The notes under the pieces are model-generated. The model made no database searches, was not told the origin of the DNA, and saw only the letters and a program-made list of their open reading frames with translations. DNA of 16,084 bases from an uncultured Alphaproteobacteria bacterium (lineage in GTDB: Bacteria; Pseudomonadota; Alphaproteobacteria; Reyranellales; Reyranellaceae): the NCBI GenBank assembly GCA_903929895.1, contig CAIYWM010000150.1:1-16084 (forward strand). The letters are read 5' to 3'. The translations under genes and the position numbers were made by a program. Shown here piece by piece: positions 7,630 through 15,882 of the stretch. Within the stretch, counting starts at the first letter, position 1. Every line of letters starts with the position of its first letter.

Positions 7630-8276
7630 CTGGGATGGCAACCGCAATTTTGCAACGGCTGGCTCCGTTAATTCTGACCGTGACCAGAACAGTCGGCCAG
7701 CCATGGAAATCACGACGCTGGCACGTCCCGACGGGCAGCGGTCCGTTCTCGCCTGCGGCGCCCTCTATGGCACCGTCACGGTGTTCATGCAGCTCACGGG
7801 TCCGGCGCAGATGAGATGGCTCGACGCGGCGGATACGGACTGTTGGGGCCTGACGATGTGGCTCCAAGGGAAGCGGCCGCGGCATATAACGCGGCGATGT
7901 TCCGGCGTGCCTTCTCCACGGTCCCAAGGCAACAGCCAAGGTCAACGCTTCGGTTGGGCGCTGAACTCGCTTCGGCGGGCCGTCTACGCGCCAACCAAGC
8001 CTCAAAAAGTCGCTTCTCAAATATGCCGCGTTGCGCGCGTAGGGTGAAAAGGTATGTTGAGCGAGACAGGTAGAGGAGAGCGTGTCTAGGGAGCGCTGAC
8101 CTCACCCTGTTTGTCGGTTTCCTTGCGAACGTCTGCCATGTCACGCCTGTTACAATGGATTGACGATATGGCGCCTCACTGTAGTCCGCGTAAATCGCCG
8201 GGAAGGCTATATCCATTTTGGAATGTAGCGGTGACGGGTTCTGGGGACTTCGGATCTGGGCCCGCCAAGGACGGCC
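7630..8276. other. Long stretch without a supported gene
   Basis: Short overlapping frames exist on both strands (plus 7703-8047, plus 7816-8073, minus 7794-8216), but none has a good ribosome-binding site or a family motif. Plus-strand frame 7703 opens with MEITTLARPDGQRSVLACGA and has reasonable composition for ~55 codons before turning arginine- and serine-rich. This suggests a remnant whose frame changes near 7870; the continuation could be the frame containing DDVAPREAAAAYNAAMFRRAF. I treat this as possible gene debris and name no product. No RNA gene or repeat was recognised. The 3' end of the asmA-like gene is at 8277. Confidence 0.35.
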
Positions 8277-11200
8277 CTATCGGCCCCTGAGGGGCTCGCT
8301 CTGTAGCGTTGGCGCATGCAAAGGACCGCGCAACGACATCGAGTAGTCGATCGAGCCGTCCTTGTTGTTCAACTCGATCCGTGTGTCGATGGCCTTGTTC
8401 AGGGGGTCGACATGGCCATGAATGACTGCCTTGGCCTTCTCGCCCTCGAGCAGGTAGTCGCGCAGGTACACAATGCCGTCGCCGACTTCCAGCGCGCCCC
8501 GGGAGCTCACCTGGCGGTCGATAAAGCTCTCGATGATCGCCGAGGCGAAGCCCATCTCGCTGCTGAACAGGCTGCCGATGCCTGTCGCCAAGCTTGCCAG
8601 CGACAGCGAGCCTCGCGTGATCACCGGCCGGATCTCGCCCGTGGTGCGGGCCGTGCCCGAGAGAGACTGGAGGGCGTCGTCCAGGGTCGTACCGCGGGCG
8701 CGCAGGGCCATCCCTGCCAGCGATATCTTCCCATGCAGCGCCACCGCGAGGTCATCAGTCCCGAAGTCGTTCTTCGTGTGCGCAACGGCGATGACGCGTG
8801 AAACGTCGATGTCGAGCAGTTCGCCGTCGACCGAAAGCGCGGCCGGGACCTGTTGCGCGTCAACGCTGCCGGATAGCTGCACAGTCGCTCCTCCGAGGCT
8901 GCCGGCAAAGCGCTCGACCGCCAGTTGTCCGTCCTTTAAGCGGGCCGATAGCGCAAAGCCGGTCATTTCGTACGGACCCCAGGCGAGTGCGGGGGCGGCC
9001 AGAGACAGGTCGCCGTTCAGCGACCTCAAGGCGGCAAGCCATGCCGGTTCTCCCGCGGAGGCGGCGCGAGCGGTCCTGCCGCGAAGGGAGTGGGCGGCAC
9101 TGCTCAGCGGCGGCTCGGGCAGCCAGCGGTCGAGTCTTAGGGTCTGCTGCGCCTGCAGCGCGATGGAAACCATAGGGTGCGGGGCGAGAGTCGATGCCAA
9201 CGTGCCCGACAGCTTCATTCCGTCCAGGGTGATGTCGCCCTGGAACGCGGCACGCTGTGCGTCGCCGCGGAAGCTGCCCGTGGCATTGAGCGCGCCGACC
9301 GGCCGATGCACCGTGCCGCTGGCCACTGCGGCGATCACCCCGATGTCGGTTGTAACCAGAGACCAGCGCGGGAAGTCGAAGCACAGTTCCTCGCCGAAGG
9401 AAACGTGGCCCTCGGCAGAGATTTTCGCGTCAAGCATGTCGACCGAGAACGCGGGGAGCTCGACCTCGCCGAGCGTGCCGATCGCCCGCCCCGACGTCTG
9501 GCCGGTCCCGATGCGACCGCGGGCGAAGCGCGGCAGCCCGGCATAGTCGAGTACGCGGTCGACGTCCGGCAGGACACCGCGCCAGCCGAGCTCGAAGCGC
9601 GGGCTCGTTGCGAAATCGTCGACCGAGCCGGAGATTTCGAGCCGCGCGCCGAACAGGTTGCCCACGCCGACCCGCTCGAGGGCGAGCCGGTTGCCCTGGA
9701 TCACGACCTGGGCATCGACGTCGTGCACCGGTTCTCCGCGATACGTCACCTGGCCCACCTTGAGGCTGATGTCGATCACAGGGGGGCCGATTGCGTCCGC
9801 CTGGTTGTCGGGGCGCTTGGTCGGGGGCGGAACCATCTTTTGCAAGGCCGGCTCGGTCAGGCGATAGGAATCGAGGTCGAACCGAGGCAGGTCGAAGCGG
9901 GCGCTGATCGTGGTCGGAATGGCCAGGGACGCACGCGCTGTTCCCGTCCCGGATTGATCATCCAGGGTGAAGGTCGCGTCGCTGACCTGGATGGCGCCGT
10001 CGAACACGCGGGTTCGACCCTCGAACCGGAGCTGCTGGAGCCTGTCGGCCGGCACCGCCGCTGTGTCGATGCCGATCCACCGGAGAGTGTCGCGGAGACG
10101 ATTCGCGTGAATCTCGACCATGTCAGGGTGGTTGGCCAGAACCTGGCTACCTTGGTCGACGCGGTAGTAGAGGCGGCAATCGCCCGGAAGCACGGCAATC
10201 ACTTCCCGGGCGTGAAATCCCTCTCCGTCGAACTTAAAAGCCACCACGAGGTTCCGAATGGTGTCCTGGCGGTAGAGCGTCTCGCCGACCTGCACCACCA
10301 GGTCGGCGCGCGGGAGGGGCATTGCGGTCGCGCCACCTGGCAGGGCCTCGGCGGGGAGTGCGAGCGGATGGTCCCGCAGGTGGGTGATCCAGTGGTCGGC
10401 ATCCAGCCGGGGAACCGACAAGCGACCGGATAGTTCGACGGTATCACCGGCCGAAATGTCGAGGGAGCCGGAGACCTGCACGCCGTCGATCTCGAGGGTC
10501 AGGCCCTTGATCGAGAAGCGCTGGCCGTCGTGCGTGACGTCACCGGACGCCTCGACCCTTCGAATCGGGAGTTCGTCGAGGGCAATCGGCGGGCGACCCA
10601 TCATCTGCGCCAGGGAGGCGATGAAGGTCGCCGGCGACGTGGACGTTGCGCTCATGCTGCCGTGCAGCGGATCGTCGGTGGAGCGGTGTCCCGTCCATCC
10701 CTCGAATGCGAGGTGGCCACCGGGCAGATCGGCGTGGACGGTGACCGGCGGTCCGGACGCGGATTCGGTCCGGATGCCGATGCTGATCCGTGTCGGCAAG
10801 CCGTTGATGATGGCAGTCCCTTGCAGTTTCACCCGTTCCCGGTGGGGATCGATTGTTGCCACGAAGCCGACGGCGTGTGCCTCGAGCGGCTGGTCGACCA
10901 GCCCGATGGCATGGAGAAGGCGGCCGTTTCGAATTTCGACCGTGTCAAGGGTAACGGGCAGGCCGGCGGCCTCCGCGCCACTGCCGGATTCGAGGGCCGG
11001 CAACCACCAGTTGGGCCGGCCGTCGGCATCCGGCTCGATCGCCAGCAGCGGCTCGTCGAGGACGATGCTCGAGATCTCGATGCGTCCCCTCATCAGCGCT
11101 TTCAGGGACAGCCGGATACTGAGCCGGCGTACCTCGAGCATGCTCCGCGTCGCCGCGCCGGGCGCGTTGGCGATCCGCACGTCGCCGACCCACAGAGCCG

Positions 11201-11429
11201 GCCACGGGAGAAACTCGACCGAGAGCGGTCCGTCGAGCGACACCGTCCGGCCGGTCGCGGAGGTCAAGGCAAGGCCGAGCTTCGGCTTCAGGTCCTGCCA
11301 GTCGATCGCCCTTGGCATCGCCACGAGCACCGCGACCACGGCCAGAACAATCGCAACCGTCCCGGCCACAATTTTCGCAATCAGCAGTGCTTGATAAAAG
11401 AACCAACGGAGGATGACGATAACTTGCAT
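8277..11429 (-). CDS. AsmA-family envelope protein
   Basis: An intact 1050-residue protein. The N-terminus MQVIVILRWFFYQALLIAKI with the following valine-rich run (to ~38) is a single membrane anchor in the inner membrane. It is followed by a long periplasmic region that opens in the AsmA manner: IDWQDLKPKLGLALTSATGR, then LSVEFLPWPALWVGDVRIAN and repeated amphipathic beta segments throughout. Near the C-terminus (~900-960) is the family's second hallmark block, with TRGSLSLASLATGIGSLF. AsmA-like proteins belong to a bridge-forming group (with TamB and YhdP) implicated in phospholipid movement and outer-membrane homeostasis. The start at 11429 has no evident ribosome-binding site. The bases just upstream belong to a degraded autotransporter, so the promoter may be newly acquired or lie further away. 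No partner gene is adjacent. Confidence 0.88.
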   Translation of the reverse strand: MQVIVILRWFFYQALLIAKIVAGTVAIVLAVVAVLVAMPRAIDWQDLKPKLGLALTSATGRTVSLDGPLSVEFLPWPALWVGDVRIANAPGAATRSMLEVRRLSIRLSLKALMRGRIEISSIVLDEPLLAIEPDADGRPNWWLPALESGSGAEAAGLPVTLDTVEIRNGRLLHAIGLVDQPLEAHAVGFVATIDPHRERVKLQGTAIINGLPTRISIGIRTESASGPPVTVHADLPGGHLAFEGWTGHRSTDDPLHGSMSATSTSPATFIASLAQMMGRPPIALDELPIRRVEASGDVTHDGQRFSIKGLTLEIDGVQVSGSLDISAGDTVELSGRLSVPRLDADHWITHLRDHPLALPAEALPGGATAMPLPRADLVVQVGETLYRQDTIRNLVVAFKFDGEGFHAREVIAVLPGDCRLYYRVDQGSQVLANHPDMVEIHANRLRDTLRWIGIDTAAVPADRLQQLRFEGRTRVFDGAIQVSDATFTLDDQSGTGTARASLAIPTTISARFDLPRFDLDSYRLTEPALQKMVPPPTKRPDNQADAIGPPVIDISLKVGQVTYRGEPVHDVDAQVVIQGNRLALERVGVGNLFGARLEISGSVDDFATSPRFELGWRGVLPDVDRVLDYAGLPRFARGRIGTGQTSGRAIGTLGEVELPAFSVDMLDAKISAEGHVSFGEELCFDFPRWSLVTTDIGVIAAVASGTVHRPVGALNATGSFRGDAQRAAFQGDITLDGMKLSGTLASTLAPHPMVSIALQAQQTLRLDRWLPEPPLSSAAHSLRGRTARAASAGEPAWLAALRSLNGDLSLAAPALAWGPYEMTGFALSARLKDGQLAVERFAGSLGGATVQLSGSVDAQQVPAALSVDGELLDIDVSRVIAVAHTKNDFGTDDLAVALHGKISLAGMALRARGTTLDDALQSLSGTARTTGEIRPVITRGSLSLASLATGIGSLFSSEMGFASAIIESFIDRQVSSRGALEVGDGIVYLRDYLLEGEKAKAVIHGHVDPLNKAIDTRIELNNKDGSIDYSMSLRGPLHAPTLQSEPLRGR

Positions 11430-11496
11430 GCGATTTCAAATGGCAGCGACGCACAGATATCAGAAGAAGCAATAGAACCGAATCGGTGACACTTGC

Positions 11497-12080
11497 CTCG
11501 GAGAGGCGCAGCGACCAGCCACGGTCGAGTTCGGCTTCGGAGAATAGCCGCAACACGGCGATGTCGGAGGGCAGCGGGGCACCGAAGACCGTGAAGTTGG
11601 CGCCGGGCAGGGCCTGGAACCAGGCGGTTGCAGTGGTGGCCGTCTGCCACTCGTGGGCCCAGGCGATCTTGCCCTGAAGGCGGACCGGGGAGCCTTGCAC
11701 CGTGCCGAGCTCGGCATCGCCCTCCACGCCGAGTTCCGACCGAACCTGCGACGCTGTGCCTGGCGCGACGCACAACGCAGCTCCTGTACCGAGCAGCGAA
11801 GTTTCGCAGAAGCCCGGCGTCTGCAGGGATCTGGCCCTGGCCCGCCACAAACGGGGTCAGCCCACCTCCGCCGAAGGCGAAGCGGTGCGGGTCTCTAGGC
11901 GCCCCGACCAAGTGGTAGCAGCATAGTTGGCGCTCATGTAGTCGGCGAGGAAGGGCACGGTTCGGTTGGTCGAGGTTACATGCTGACCCTCAGGTGACGG
12001 CGGCGGCGACGTAGAGTGGTTCAGCTATGGTGCGGTCGTAGAGGCCGGCTGGGAACGCATTGCCGCGGCCGCTCGCCTGT
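11497..12080 (-). pseudogene. Autotransporter beta-barrel domain, degraded
   Basis: Autotransporters carry a C-terminal ~280-residue barrel in the outer membrane that delivers a passenger to the surface. Reading leftward, barrel-like segments occur in three frames: AFPAGLYDRTIAEPLYVAAA, ending at a TGA near 11990; TSTNRTVPFLADYMSANYAA with TTWSGRLE (~11975-11900); RFAFGGGGLTPFVAGQGQ (~11890-11837); and, shifted again, LQTPGFCETSLLGTG, VRSELGVEGDAELG, GKIAWAHEW, FQALPGANFTVFGAPLP and LFSEAELDRGWSLRLS (~11830-11500). The order matches the family. The final strand (usually ending in an aromatic residue after a TYAGTGTLRY-like segment) is missing, cut off near 11497. No passenger is visible upstream. 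Several frameshifts, one stop and truncation at both ends make it non-functional. It lies between the exporter operon and asmA in the same orientation. Confidence 0.8.
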
Positions 12081-12176
12081 CAAGAGGACGATCCCTAGGC
12101 GGAGTCGGGGGACAGCCTGTCTCGATGTTTTCCAGCGTGGCCTTGTCAGAAGCGTTCAGACCACGAGAGGCCCCTG

Positions 12177-12875
12177 TCACGCCGTCTCGACTGCGTCGAC
12201 GAACATCCCATCCGCCAGGTTGAGGCGGCGGGTGGCGTGGGTGCTGATGCGCGGGTCGTGCGTCGTGACGATGATGCCGCAGCTTTCCTGCTCGGCAAGC
12301 TTGCGCATTTCACCGACGACCACCATCGCGGAGGCGTAGTCGAGCGACGCAGTGGGCTCGTCGGCGAAGAGCAGGTCCGGTTTGCCGATGACGGCCCTGG
12401 CAAGGGCCACCCGCTGCTGCTGCCCCCCCGATATCTGCTCGGGCCAGCGCCCGGCGATCTCACGCAGGCCAAGCGTGTCCAGGATGCCGTGCGCCCGAGC
12501 GTTCAGCGCCTCGTTGGGCTCTGATGAGCGCAGGGCGCCCGTCGTGACGTTCTCGATGACAGTGAGGGATCGCAGCAGATAGGGGCGCTGGAAGATGAAG
12601 CGCAGCCTGCTGCGGCGCTGGGCCATCAGTGCGGCGCTACACTGGCCCATGTCCTGCCCCCAGTGCCAGACGCATCCCGGCGGGGGACGGCGGAGCAGAC
12701 CAGCCAGTGCCAGCAGCGTCGACTTGCCCGATCCCGATGGGCCGGTGATGGCGATCATCTCCCCGGCAGCGAGGGTAAGGTTCACGCCCTTCAACACCAA
12801 CCGCTCGCTATAGCCGAAGGAGAGGTTGCAGATGTCGAGGAGCGGCGGCCTCGCCGCCCGGGCCACCTCCGTCAT
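12177..12875 (-). CDS. ABC transporter ATP-binding protein (LolD/MacB/DevA type)
   Basis: A 232-residue ATPase with every core motif: Walker A GPSGSGKST (~45-53), Q-loop FIFQRPYLL, signature ISGGQQQRVALARA, Walker B DLLFADEPT with the catalytic Glu, D-loop SLDYAS, and switch histidine VTTHD. This subclass powers FtsX-like permeases that drive transport of lipids, peptides or macrolides by a mechanical stroke, not by classical import. The ATG at 12875 overlaps the TGA of the DevC-like permease gene (ATGA), so it is translated with it and is the third gene of the adaptor-permease-ATPase series. The gene ends at 12177, and the next sequence downstream is the autotransporter remnant, so the operon probably ends here. 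I see no clear terminator hairpin. Confidence 0.92.
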   Translation of the reverse strand: MTEVARAARPPLLDICNLSFGYSERLVLKGVNLTLAAGEMIAITGPSGSGKSTLLALAGLLRRPPPGCVWHWGQDMGQCSAALMAQRRSRLRFIFQRPYLLRSLTVIENVTTGALRSSEPNEALNARAHGILDTLGLREIAGRWPEQISGGQQQRVALARAVIGKPDLLFADEPTASLDYASAMVVVGEMRKLAEQESCGIIVTTHDPRISTHATRRLNLADGMFVDAVETA

Positions 12876-14071
12876 AGCAGCCGCGCCGGATCCGCCGTCA
12901 CCAGCCGGCGGCCGGTGAGCAGCCCCGCGAACAGCGCGGTGAGCAGCGATATGCCGACGATATCGGCGGAGCGCTTCAACGTCATGTCGAAGGGGAGGTC
13001 GGTGGCGGCGGCGGCAAAATGGTAGATCACCATGGCGACGCCCGCCGCGAAGGGCGAGGCGGCGAGAACGAGAAACAGACCTGTCAGCACGATGGCGAGG
13101 AGCATGGCCCCGTCCGGAACGTCAAGCGTACGCAGGACGGCATACTCCGACAGATTCTCATCGATCGTCTGCACCAGTGCCTGGCCGACGAAGACGGCGC
13201 AGATGAAGATGCCGATCGCCGCACTAAGATCGAGGAAATAGCCGATGGGCGTCTCCTCGCTCCAAAAGCGGCGCTCCTCGGCGATGAGCGCCGCGGTGCT
13301 GACGGCACGCACGTGACCGGGCAGCAATTGATTGAACTCAGCCACCGCAGCCTCGGAGGTCACTCCGGGGCGGAGCTTGATGACGGCCATGTTGGGGCGT
13401 TCGGCGCTCTGGCCACCGAAATCGCGGAATGTATCCTGCGATACGATCATCGATCCCAGCACGGTGATGGAGCCACCCAGCGCATAGGTGCCGACGATGG
13501 TGATGGGCGTCTGCAGGCTGAGATTGGCCATCGCCGTCTGCAGGTCGACTGAGCCGTGGCGCTTCAGCGCGCCGTTGATGTCGCCCCAATGGGGCTGCGA
13601 GCGGCTGTCCCACAGGGCATGGCCGGGAATAAGGATCTTGCTGAGGTCTGCTCCGATGCGCCGCGTGTCGATCGCGGGCGCATAGGGATCCAGCCCCAGC
13701 ACCAGCAGTTGCTGCACCTTGTTGCCGCTGATGCCGCGAATGGCGGGTGCCGCGGTATAAAGATAGGTGATATCGGCAATGGCAGGCTGTCCCGCGATGG
13801 TGCTGAGGGCATTGCGCTCGAGCCAGACCGGGTTGAGCAGCATGTCGAATTCGGCGGGCACGATGATCACCTCGCCATTCAGCGTCTTGTGCAGCCGGAT
13901 GGCACCGTCATAGAGCGCGTCCTGAATGCCGATCTGGGCGAAGGCCAGCACCAGCCCGCCGATCACCCCGACGAAGGAAGCGAGGCTGCGCCTCGCCCGG
14001 CGCAGCGACTGGCGCAAGCTCAGGAGGGACACGAAGCGCAGCAGGCGGAGGAGGGCCGTTGCGCGCATCAT
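12872..14071 (-). CDS. FtsX-like ABC permease, DevC type
   Basis: A 399-residue inner-membrane protein with the FtsX/MacB plan. There is an N-terminal span (~28-46, SFVGVIGGLVLAFAQIGI), a periplasmic domain of about 220 residues and three C-terminal spans (~280-305, ~328-350 and ~372-388). The segment SEETPIGYFLDLSAAIGIFI followed by ENLSEYAVLRTLDVP closely matches the DevC family, in which this block reads TPIGF...LPEYATLKAMG. DevC with DevA and DevB exports heterocyst glycolipids in Anabaena through TolC; in proteobacteria the cargo is mostly unknown. The start is the first ATG of an ATGATG pair at 14071, overlapping the TGA of the adaptor gene. The end overlaps the ATPase gene. No TolC-type channel gene is in the window. 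Confidence 0.88.
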   Translation of the reverse strand: MMRATALLRLLRFVSLLSLRQSLRRARRSLASFVGVIGGLVLAFAQIGIQDALYDGAIRLHKTLNGEVIIVPAEFDMLLNPVWLERNALSTIAGQPAIADITYLYTAAPAIRGISGNKVQQLLVLGLDPYAPAIDTRRIGADLSKILIPGHALWDSRSQPHWGDINGALKRHGSVDLQTAMANLSLQTPITIVGTYALGGSITVLGSMIVSQDTFRDFGGQSAERPNMAVIKLRPGVTSEAAVAEFNQLLPGHVRAVSTAALIAEERRFWSEETPIGYFLDLSAAIGIFICAVFVGQALVQTIDENLSEYAVLRTLDVPDGAMLLAIVLTGLFLVLAASPFAAGVAMVIYHFAAAATDLPFDMTLKRSADIVGISLLTALFAGLLTGRRLVTADPARLL

Positions 14072-15108
14072 TCGGCCGAGGTGGCAGCGTCGAAGGCAAC
14101 CGAGAGCTCGAGCCCGGCGACGCGCGGCAGACCTTCGCGACCCTTCGGCGCGAGCTCGACCTCGATGAAACGGCCACCGCGCCCTGTGGCCGCGTCGAGC
14201 GGCATCCGGTGCGTCGAAATAACGAGCCGGCCGATCTTGGTCACTTGCGCGCCGATGGTGCTTATGCCGCCGCGCACTTTCACCTTGGCAAGATCACCCA
14301 CCCGCACCCGATCGATCAGGCGCTCGTCCACTTCGGCCACAATCTTGACATGCGCCATGTCGGCAAGCTGCAGCACAGCGCCGCCGGCCAGGGGCTCGCC
14401 GGGGCGAAGATCGACCTTGATGATCTCGCCGGCCAGTGGCGCGCGCAGGAGAGAGAGTTCCGCCGCGGCCTTGCTGGCGGCGAGATTCGCCTCCGCCCGC
14501 GCCACTTCGGCCTCGGCAACCGCGACCTCGGTGGGAGACACGTCGGTGAGCGCCTTCATGTTGGCCTCGGCTTGCGCAAGTTCGGCCTGGGCCCTGGCCA
14601 GCGTTCCGGCGTCACGCACCTTGTCCGCCTTGGCGCGGAAACCATCGGCGAGGCCATGGCTGCGCGTCACCTGATCCTGAGCCACGGTGACGTCGATACG
14701 GCGCGTCTCGATGGCTGCCTGCAGGGCAGCAGCCGCGCCCGCGCGGTAGGGTTGGCGCGTCTGCGCCAGCTTGCGCCTGGCCAATTCGACCTCGGCCTCG
14801 GAGGCAATCACCCGTGCCTGAAGCGCCGGCGTATTGCCGAGTTCGGCGAGAACCTGACCTTCTCGGACGGTATCCCCCGCCTCGACGAACATCCTGCCGA
14901 TGGTGACGTTGCCCGCCTCCGTGAAGGCGCCGAGGTGAATGACGCCTGTGACCGGCTCCAGCCGGCCACGCACCACCATGCCGCGATAAGTACTCGCCAC
15001 CAATTCGGGCGGAGCCTCAGCGGCGCGCCGCAGTGGCAGCACATAGAAGTAGCCCGCACACGCGACGCCGATGACCGCGACCACGGCAAGAAGGATACGG
15101 AACTTCAT
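14068..15108 (-). CDS. HlyD/DevB-family periplasmic adaptor
   Basis: A 346-residue adaptor that would link the inner-membrane permease to an outer-membrane channel. Residues 4-22 are an N-terminal membrane anchor (ILLAVVAVIGVACAGYFYV). Next comes the first half of the lipoyl-like barrel-sandwich (VRGRLEPVTGVI, then FVEAGDTVREGQVLAELGN). A long alanine- and glutamate-rich alpha-hairpin runs from about 97 to 222 (for example AQAELAQAEANMKALTD and VAEAEVARAEANLAASKAAA). The second lipoyl half is LRAPLAGEIIKVDLRPGEPL, and a beta-barrel follows (VAEVDERLIDRVRVGDLAKV). The order matches DevB/MacA-like adaptors. ATG 15108 lies 39 bases after the GNAT-like gene; a GAGG sits about 16 bases upstream, so the ribosome-binding site is weak. 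The stop is shared with the permease start. Confidence 0.9.
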   Translation of the reverse strand: MKFRILLAVVAVIGVACAGYFYVLPLRRAAEAPPELVASTYRGMVVRGRLEPVTGVIHLGAFTEAGNVTIGRMFVEAGDTVREGQVLAELGNTPALQARVIASEAEVELARRKLAQTRQPYRAGAAAALQAAIETRRIDVTVAQDQVTRSHGLADGFRAKADKVRDAGTLARAQAELAQAEANMKALTDVSPTEVAVAEAEVARAEANLAASKAAAELSLLRAPLAGEIIKVDLRPGEPLAGGAVLQLADMAHVKIVAEVDERLIDRVRVGDLAKVKVRGGISTIGAQVTKIGRLVISTHRMPLDAATGRGGRFIEVELAPKGREGLPRVAGLELSVAFDAATSAE

Positions 15109-15147
15109 AGTGCTTGTTCGGACCTCAGAAGGCGGCGCAGAGAGTTC

Positions 15148-15882
15148 TTACGCCGGTCGTTCAAACGCATGGCCCGTGCTGACATCCGCCTGGTGGCGCA
15201 GCCTAGAGCGGTAGAGCAGAAAGATCATTTCAGGTCCACCGAACAGCGGCCTCGCACGGCCAGTCTCGATGGCGCCCCTGCGGCAGGCCAGAGCGGCGAC
15301 GCGGGGATCAGCCGTTTCCGCCGCCAACAGAGAGTGTCGCTCTTTGAGGTAACGACCGATGCGTCGGGTCGACTGGCTGCGCGGCTCGATACCACCCATG
15401 AACACGAGATGAGGCAGATGCTTCAGGCCTGGATGAGCCCGCGAAAGCGCATATTCCATGGCGATCATGCGGTGCAGTCGCCACGGGGTACATGCGTGGA
15501 TCACCGCCGGGATGATGCGAATCAGGGCGCGGATGGACAGGTAATGGTCGGCTTCGACGCTGCTGCCGACGATGGCTGCGGCATCCATCTCAGTGCTCAT
15601 AATGAAGGTTGCTCCCCGTCTCGCGATTTCCGAGAGGTAGATGTTCAGGTAGCGGGCGAAAGCCGGGTCCTTCTGGCCGTCGTCGCGGAACAGCCAGTCA
15701 TTGTGTGGTTCCAGGCGGAACGCAAGCGTCAGCACCTCGATCAGCTTCGGCGTGGGTTCGTCCAGAATGACAAGACCTTCGGAACGCGTGGGCCGGGTGG
15801 CGTTGCTGCCATGGAAGAGTGCAGGAAGCGTCCGCGGACCAGATTGCTGTACGACGAGATTTAAGTCGGGATCAGCTTCCAT
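15148..15882 (-). CDS. GNAT-like acetyltransferase homologue
   Basis: A soluble protein of ~244 residues whose layout resembles bacterial GNAT N-acetyltransferases: an N-terminal helix pair (PTPKLIEVLTLAFRLEPHND), a central variable part, then HLPHLVFMGGIEPRSQ, which looks like the core strand before the acetyl-CoA loop, and a final strand MIFLLYRS. The loop itself reads QSTRRIG where Q-x-x-G-x-G/A is usual, so acetyl-CoA binding may be impaired. I chose ATG 15882 because AGGAG sits immediately upstream and it overlaps the previous ORF by only 11 bases; the spacing is unusually short, and ATG 15915 (11 codons longer, no ribosome-binding site) is the alternative. It lies upstream of the exporter genes in the same direction, so it may act on the exported product. 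The family call is by fold pattern only. Confidence 0.5.
   Translation of the reverse strand: MEADPDLNLVVQQSGPRTLPALFHGSNATRPTRSEGLVILDEPTPKLIEVLTLAFRLEPHNDWLFRDDGQKDPAFARYLNIYLSEIARRGATFIMSTEMDAAAIVGSSVEADHYLSIRALIRIIPAVIHACTPWRLHRMIAMEYALSRAHPGLKHLPHLVFMGGIEPRSQSTRRIGRYLKERHSLLAAETADPRVAALACRRGAIETGRARPLFGGPEMIFLLYRSRLRHQADVSTGHAFERPA

Noticed and set aside
8283..8295. GCCCC-TGA-GGGGC hairpin at the end of the AsmA-family gene
   Set aside because: It lies inside the coding sequence before the stop, the stem has only five pairs and no T-run follows on either strand, so it is a poor terminator candidate.
9177..10433. A 418-codon open frame on the plus strand
   Set aside because: It is antisense to the intact AsmA-family gene and shows no motif of its own.
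14059..15864. A 601-codon open frame on the plus strand
   Set aside because: It lies opposite the DevB-like and GNAT-like genes, which have clear domain motifs. The antisense frame has low-complexity, Arg/His/Gly-rich composition typical of GC-rich shadows.
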